Position numbers and translations under genes: made by a program. From NCBI GenBank assembly GCA_037074705.1, contig CM073590.1:5578001-5642000 (forward strand): a DNA stretch of 64,000 nucleotides. The letters are read 5' to 3'. Under the pieces are notes generated by a model. That model saw only the letters and a program-made list of their open reading frames with translations. It was not told the origin of the DNA and made no database searches. Positions 59,528 through 64,000 of the stretch are shown in pieces (position 1 is the first letter of the stretch; each line of letters starts with the position of its first letter). The DNA comes from Zhengitettix transpicula. Taxonomy: Eukaryota > Arthropoda > Insecta > Orthoptera > Tetrigidae.

Positions 59528-60720
59528 CTAGCTGAGTGGACGGCGTTTCCCGGGTATTTATTTATATTAACCAGGAATAGGAACTGATTCGACACTAACA
59601 TCTTGGCAAACGTTTCATTTAACAATATGGTGTCAATAGTGCAATTTACATTCCCCTCCTCGACCTAACTCCTTGGCATCTTACTTCAAATAAACCAGGA
59701 TGATGACTGTCGGTATTCGTAATTTGCCTAATACATAAAATAAGTGTCCAAAATTAACAACGGATTAAAACAGCATAAACTGCTCGCAAACTTAATAAAG
59801 TCTAATAACACTCCCAGTACCTGAAAGGAGTAAAGAAATACAGCCTTTAACTAAATAGAGACCCAAATACTCTAAGAAAATAAAAAAATTACCCTGTAAC
59901 TTAAGAGGATGAAAACTACTCCGAGTAACCTTTTGTCAATCACGTCTACCTCTACGTGGAGGAACATCAAATTTTATTAACCACCATGCGAGAATTAACG
60001 CCTATAAGCTCCGGAATCAACACTAATATCGGTCTTTTTTGCATTACTTTTTCTCTAAACCCCTTTCACTACCACCCGTACAGTAAGGGTGCTTTCATCC
60101 CTTAATTTTTGGAGTTGAAATTAGACACTAAAAATTCTAGAATGTCACTATCATATTAAGCAACACACAAATCGTTTTATTCGACGATTATTATTTTTAA
60201 ATTTCACCACTACACCCTCACCCCCTAAAGGCGGTACGTGAGTCTTAACTCTTCAGCGTTTGTCCCCTGGATCGTAAGTAACATGTGTATAAAGTTTGTA
60301 TGATATTGGTATACAGATTTAAGATTCTAAACGGAAATTTGTATCGCCCCCTTCCAACTCTACTTCTAGGGACTGAACTAGATCTCGACCAGTATGGTAA
60401 CTATAAGAATTAACATCTATAACTCTGGATTTGACACCAATCTCGGTTGTTTCGCGTTATCTTCATACACCGCCCCTCAAACCCCTGTCATAGAAACTAT
60501 TAATCACATTAGAAAGTTTTATCAACGATAATATCGGCTCTTTTAGCATGTTTTTTAAATTTGACTCCCGCTAACGCCTTGGAAGTTTCCTAACGCTCCG
60601 AAACCCAACTGAAACCTTCGCGGAGGTGTGCATAACAACTCATCAAAGTTTCATTGCAATCGGATGAATGGTTTAGGAGGGTATAGGGGACACACAGACA
60701 TGCATTTTTATGTATATAAA
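59528..60720 (-). mobile_element. Helitron-like element, minus strand
   Basis: On the minus strand the 3' end reads CCCGGGAAACGCCGTCCACT, CAGCTAG, ending at 59528 next to a host T (A at 59527 on the plus strand). Inside, the reverse complement of 60420-60468 reads GATAACGCGAAACAACCGAG, ATTGGTGTCAAATCCAGAG, the family's internal module. The 5' side near 60690-60720 (CATGCATTTTTATGTATATA in plus sense) resembles the TATAAATAAAAATGAGTGTA start in reverse. At about 1.2 kb it is noncoding. The exact 5' base is uncertain. Confidence 0.5.
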
Positions 60721-62199
60721 TATATTTTTTCTCTTAAAATCAGGGTTTGGAGCGTTCGCTATTTCGTCCTCAGATCGCGGATGGTTGGATGATATTGCTA
60801 TAAACCTTATTATAACTCTATATAAAAAAGGAAATACGTTTCTTCTATCAACATGTCCCTTGTAAATAAATTAATCGTGCAGACAGGTTTTACGTCGGTT
60901 CTGGATCGTCTAATGAATGAAACTTCAAATACGGTTTATACTACAATTAGTCGATTCCAAGTCATGTAAAAACGATATTATTGTTATATAGATCCAAAAA
61001 CTTTATAATTGCTAAATTTTAAAAAAGGTTTGTATAGGAACTTGATTCTTTTATTTAAAGAAAATGAAGCTGTTCATGGAGTCAGACGAAATTTCCGATG
61101 AAAATGTTTGAGCGTACGTAATTCTCTGAACTTTTAATAATTTTTAAATCTTGATTTAAATAATGCGGGTAGTTGATATGCAGCGTAACTTTTTGTTGCG
61201 TCTATCTTATGGGTAATTCAGTAAACATGGTGAGTGCTGCAAGCTTAAACACGGAATTGTTTATGCATTTGGGCTCGTGCGGATATCTATTGGGGAATCA
61301 AAGGCCATGACCGTTCCAACCGATGACTGCGATTTGTAATTATAATGATTACGAACTGAACGGAACGATATGCGGCGGTGTATTCGTATACCCCAGCTGC
61401 CTCGGTGGTTTGTATCGGCATAACCGCACATATGTGGCCGTGGTCGGCAGGGCTGCCCTCTCTTTTCGCAACACTGCGCACAACAAACATTTCAGCACTT
61501 TGTGAAACTTTCCCGTGAAAGAGAAATGTTCTCCGGCCTGTCAGCTTCCGTGTAGTTGCCTAGGACTTCATACAACGTTGCTTACAGAAACGGTAGGCCA
61601 CCTCAATCTCAACTTGTCCCTGGCAGCGACAGCAGTGTGAACGAAACAACAAAAAATTGCTTACACGGAAAAGAAACAAAACAAATGCGCATACTCTAGG
61701 ATTTGTCAACATTTGCACCACAGCTTACGACACCGCCTGACTCTGGATATTAATTTAATTTTTTTTAAATACCCGTACACTTAGTTTTCTTTAAAATGTA
61801 ATTAAATGGTGCTTGTTATAAACACTTATACAAAATTTTAAAAATTTCATAAACTAAAATTTCTTAAGAATTACAATTATTTGGAATAATAAATATTGAA
61901 TATTATTAAATAATTAATTATTTTAAATATTTAAATATTTTAAATATTTAATTGCATATAGAACGCAACTTTATCGATTTAGATTATCTGATTCGAGAAA
62001 TATAAATTTTCCCACCTCATTATCATGAGAGATTAAAAATTGTATTTTTAATTGAGACCGAAGGAACATAAAATCAAAGAATATACATAAAAACCTTACT
62101 TTAATATTTAAATTATCGCATGATATATAACAGGTTGTTGTTACATCAATCTCTAACATGAACTTTCAGTGTTGTCTGATCCTTCACCGATCCCACTGA
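60721..62199. other. No gene recognised; GC-richer islet
   Basis: The islet at about 61300-61640 (GGAACGATATGCGGCGGTGT, GGCCGTGGTCGGCAGGGCTG) has ORFs on both strands (61287-61490 minus, 61323-61505 plus) without motifs. It is a candidate conserved noncoding element. The rest is AT-rich. Confidence 0.4.
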
Positions 62200-62939
62200 G
62201 GCCTGTTACACACTTGTCGATTTTTATCTTGGCGGTACAATTATCGTCAGCACTCAAATAAATTACGAAACTTACACGGTCAGCGATTATTATCGTGGTA
62301 GTAAATTTTCCGTCGTACAATTCTCAGTTGAGAGTGCTGTAAACAGTGTAGTTGGAAATGAACAGATATCAGATTCTGGCATTACTGTTATTCCGTCGTT
62401 GAATGAAAATTAGAATAAAAATCGACTAATTTGGGTTCATCCAATTAATGAAAGAAGAGAAGAGGTTGGAGCTTTCTACACGGTATTTGAAGAGTTCAGG
62501 CAGGATGATGCGAAATATGTTCAGGGTTTTATCATATAACACAGGTTTTTCTTTAATTAATGAAATAAGTATTTCAGTATCGATGCTGTCATCCAAATTA
62601 TACATATTCGAAATATGCAAAATTAATTAGGCCTACACAAAAGATAGGGTGTCAAAAAACATTTCCATATGAAAATTCAAATCAAAAATGAAAATAACTC
62701 CAGCGGTATAAAAACCGTACTGTACATGCATTGGGTTACGTAGGGCACTAGTTCCATTCGGCGATAAATTTATCGTTGATCGCTAGAGCAACTGCTCAAG
62801 CTGTCGGCCGCGACAATATTACCGTCGCAATTATTTACCACCCAGTGTGCAAGTTCTCATTCACTTCAATGGACTACTGCGGCCGAGAGGTCAACGATAA
62901 ATATCTCCACGATAATAATCGACGCATGTGTAACAGGCC
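62200..62939. mobile_element. 740-bp MITE, PIF/Harbinger-like
   Basis: Terminal inverted repeats: left GGCCTGTTACACACTTGTCG, then ATTTTTATC. The reverse complement of the right end is GGCCTGTTACACATGCGTCG, then ATTATTATC, so about 25 of 29 positions match. TGA flanks both ends (62197-62199 and 62940-62942), a 3-bp target duplication. GGCC...TTACAC ends with a 3-bp duplication suit PIF/Harbinger, although its usual target is TWA. hAT is the alternative but would give 8 bp. No transposase lies inside, so it is non-autonomous. The ORF at 62776-63102 crosses the right end and is not a gene. Confidence 0.65.
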
Positions 62940-63078
62940 TGATAGTTTGAACGCCGGGACGATTGTTTTAATTTCTTATGCAACGATTTTTCTGTGTTTA
63001 ATCGAGCTTTTGCTTTGGAACGTTTTGTCAAAATATTATTGGACGGTTGTTGAAGCAGAAATTATTACGGGAGTAATA

Positions 63079-63300
63079 CAGACAAAAGACGTAATAAAAT
63101 AAATACCACACAACGTTTATCGAAGCCTTGTTCCTTTCTTCATGTGCAGTAAATACGCAAGAGCCTGGTCCTGTAGAAAGGAACAAGGCTTCCGGTAACG
63201 TTGTGTGGTATTTATATTATCACTTATTTCGTCTGTGTTTCGCTATCTTTCTTATTATTAATTTTCAATCAGACGTAAATTTTTCATTTTTTACTACGGC
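63079..63300. repeat. Head-to-head pair of PLE terminal segments
   Basis: The left arm (63079-63142) is the minus form (AATACCACACAACGTTTATC, GAAGCCTTGTTCCTTTCTTC). The right arm (from 63172) is the plus form (GTAGAAAGGAACAAGGCTTC, CGGTAACGTTGTGTGGTATT). About 30 bp separate them. The right arm continues into TCGCTATCTTTCTTATTATT. The hammerhead core is altered in both (TAAAC, TAACG for GAAACG). The ORF starting at 63128 reads through this repeat and is spurious in that part. Confidence 0.65.
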
Positions 63301-63817
63301 AGTGTTACTACAATGTACGGAACACACCAAAATACTACAATTTGTTCACAAGGTGTCACGTGTTTATCTGATTGTAAGAATTCGGTCCAAAGAAATAACT
63401 GAGCTTAAAATTAAACTACTCCGAAGTTATGAAGTCCAAATAAACCCTGATACGTTTCTATATCTGGCTAAACATGGTAGCAGTAGAAACAAGGATTTTC
63501 TTAAAATTACGTAACATGCATGATAATATATCCATTGAAAATGGGAGCATTAGTCAGATAAATTTTTATTATGTCAATGAGATATTTTTTGTTTATAAAT
63601 CTCCAAAACGTCATATCCATTCCTACAGAATATATTTTTGTAGTAAGGTTTCGTTTTACACATCAAAATTTTTACGCGATTAAGTTTTCTTGGGATTCCA
63701 AACTGTAACGACGTTTGTTTGCCACAACCTTTCGATAACTGCCTCCGCCATATACTTCAGGTAAATTTCTCATACTCCGGGAAACCACACCTACCTTGAA
63801 CGGTACTTCACCTGATC
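63301..63817. other. No gene recognised
   Basis: The frame that started in the PLE pair continues to 63514 without a motif. The remainder is AT-rich. Confidence 0.4.
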
Positions 63818-63990
63818 TACTGATCTGTAACTTTTGTCTCTCTGCTGACACGTTTGTTCCCTTTGTTTATATGTTGTAGAGTATTTTCAAAGGTCCTCCA
63901 TACGTCTGGAGCACCTACAGCTACTAATGTCTTGATGCTATCGATGGTTTTATCGTAGTCAATGTCATTTCTAGAGGTATTTGATACTCT
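63818..63990 (-). CDS. Unidentified coding-like fragment at the window edge
   Basis: The minus-strand frame is open for about 56 codons after a TAA just inside the window end: NTSRNDIDYDKTIDSIKTLV, AVGAPDVWRTFENTLQHINK, GNKRVSRETKVTDQ, then TAG. The composition is protein-like and there is no in-frame ATG at its head, so it would be an exon or a fragment of a mobile-element gene. Conceptual sequence downstream is broken by stops. I do not recognise the family. Confidence 0.3.
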
Positions 63991-64000
63991 TTAACCCTGA

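Noticed and set aside
62776..63102. 108-codon ORF as a transposase fragment
   Set aside because: It crosses the right end of the 740-bp MITE and contains no DDE or zinc-finger motif.
63128..63514. 128-codon ORF as a gene
   Set aside because: Its first third is the inverted pair of PLE termini, which is noncoding elsewhere. The rest has no motif.

Overview
The window looks like AT-rich animal nuclear DNA, most likely from an insect or another arthropod. The evidence is indirect: no bacterial-style gene packing, no long ORF, many TA/TATG microsatellites, and relics of Penelope-like elements (PLEs), Helitron-like elements and Jockey/I/R1-type non-LTR retrotransposons. No complete host gene, rRNA or functional tRNA was found. 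One short stretch (2852-2966, minus) looks like an internal exon of a host gene. Several isolated GC-richer islets in the AT-rich background could be conserved noncoding elements of a large intron or gene desert.

Layout. The first 3 kb holds an inverted hammerhead-like pair and the candidate exon. From 3.5 to 9.75 kb lie two Helitron-like elements. The second (5592-9753) has been swollen by tandem amplification of internal modules, including an array with a higher-order pattern of long-short-long units. From 9.8 to 17.4 kb almost nothing is recognisable. A PLE with inverted terminal segments and a nearly intact GIY-YIG endonuclease frame sits at 17.4-18.5 kb. A small Helitron-like copy lies at 21.7-22.2 kb. 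The stretch 22.2-31.6 kb is unannotated apart from GC-richer islets and microsatellites. A 1.06-kb long-inverted-repeat element with a second foldback nested in it lies at 31.6-32.7 kb.

From 35 kb onward there are many PLE terminal fragments, a perfect 49-bp inverted repeat (37740-37879), a tRNA-like SINE head, an LTR-like promoter segment, copies of a GC-richer dispersed repeat, a decayed RNase H domain of a non-LTR element (45.6-46.4 kb), a PLE endonuclease relic with its downstream terminal segment (48.1-48.6 kb), another small Helitron-like copy (50.7-51.2 kb), a composite PLE with direct repeats (52.7-54.2 kb), nested inverted repeats (56.1-56.9 kb), a decayed non-LTR reverse transcriptase end (58.3-59.1 kb), a minus-strand Helitron-like copy (59.5-60.7 kb) and a 740-bp MITE with a 3-bp target duplication (62.2-62.9 kb).

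The unifying theme is the PLE terminal motif. CTGANGA (or a decayed form), a short hairpin, then GAAAC followed by GTTG or GTCG recurs in at least four sequence families, often as head-to-head inverted pairs only 140-250 bp long. This is the layout known for PLE-associated hammerhead ribozymes, here mostly degenerate. Class names rest on motifs read by eye, and no database search was possible.
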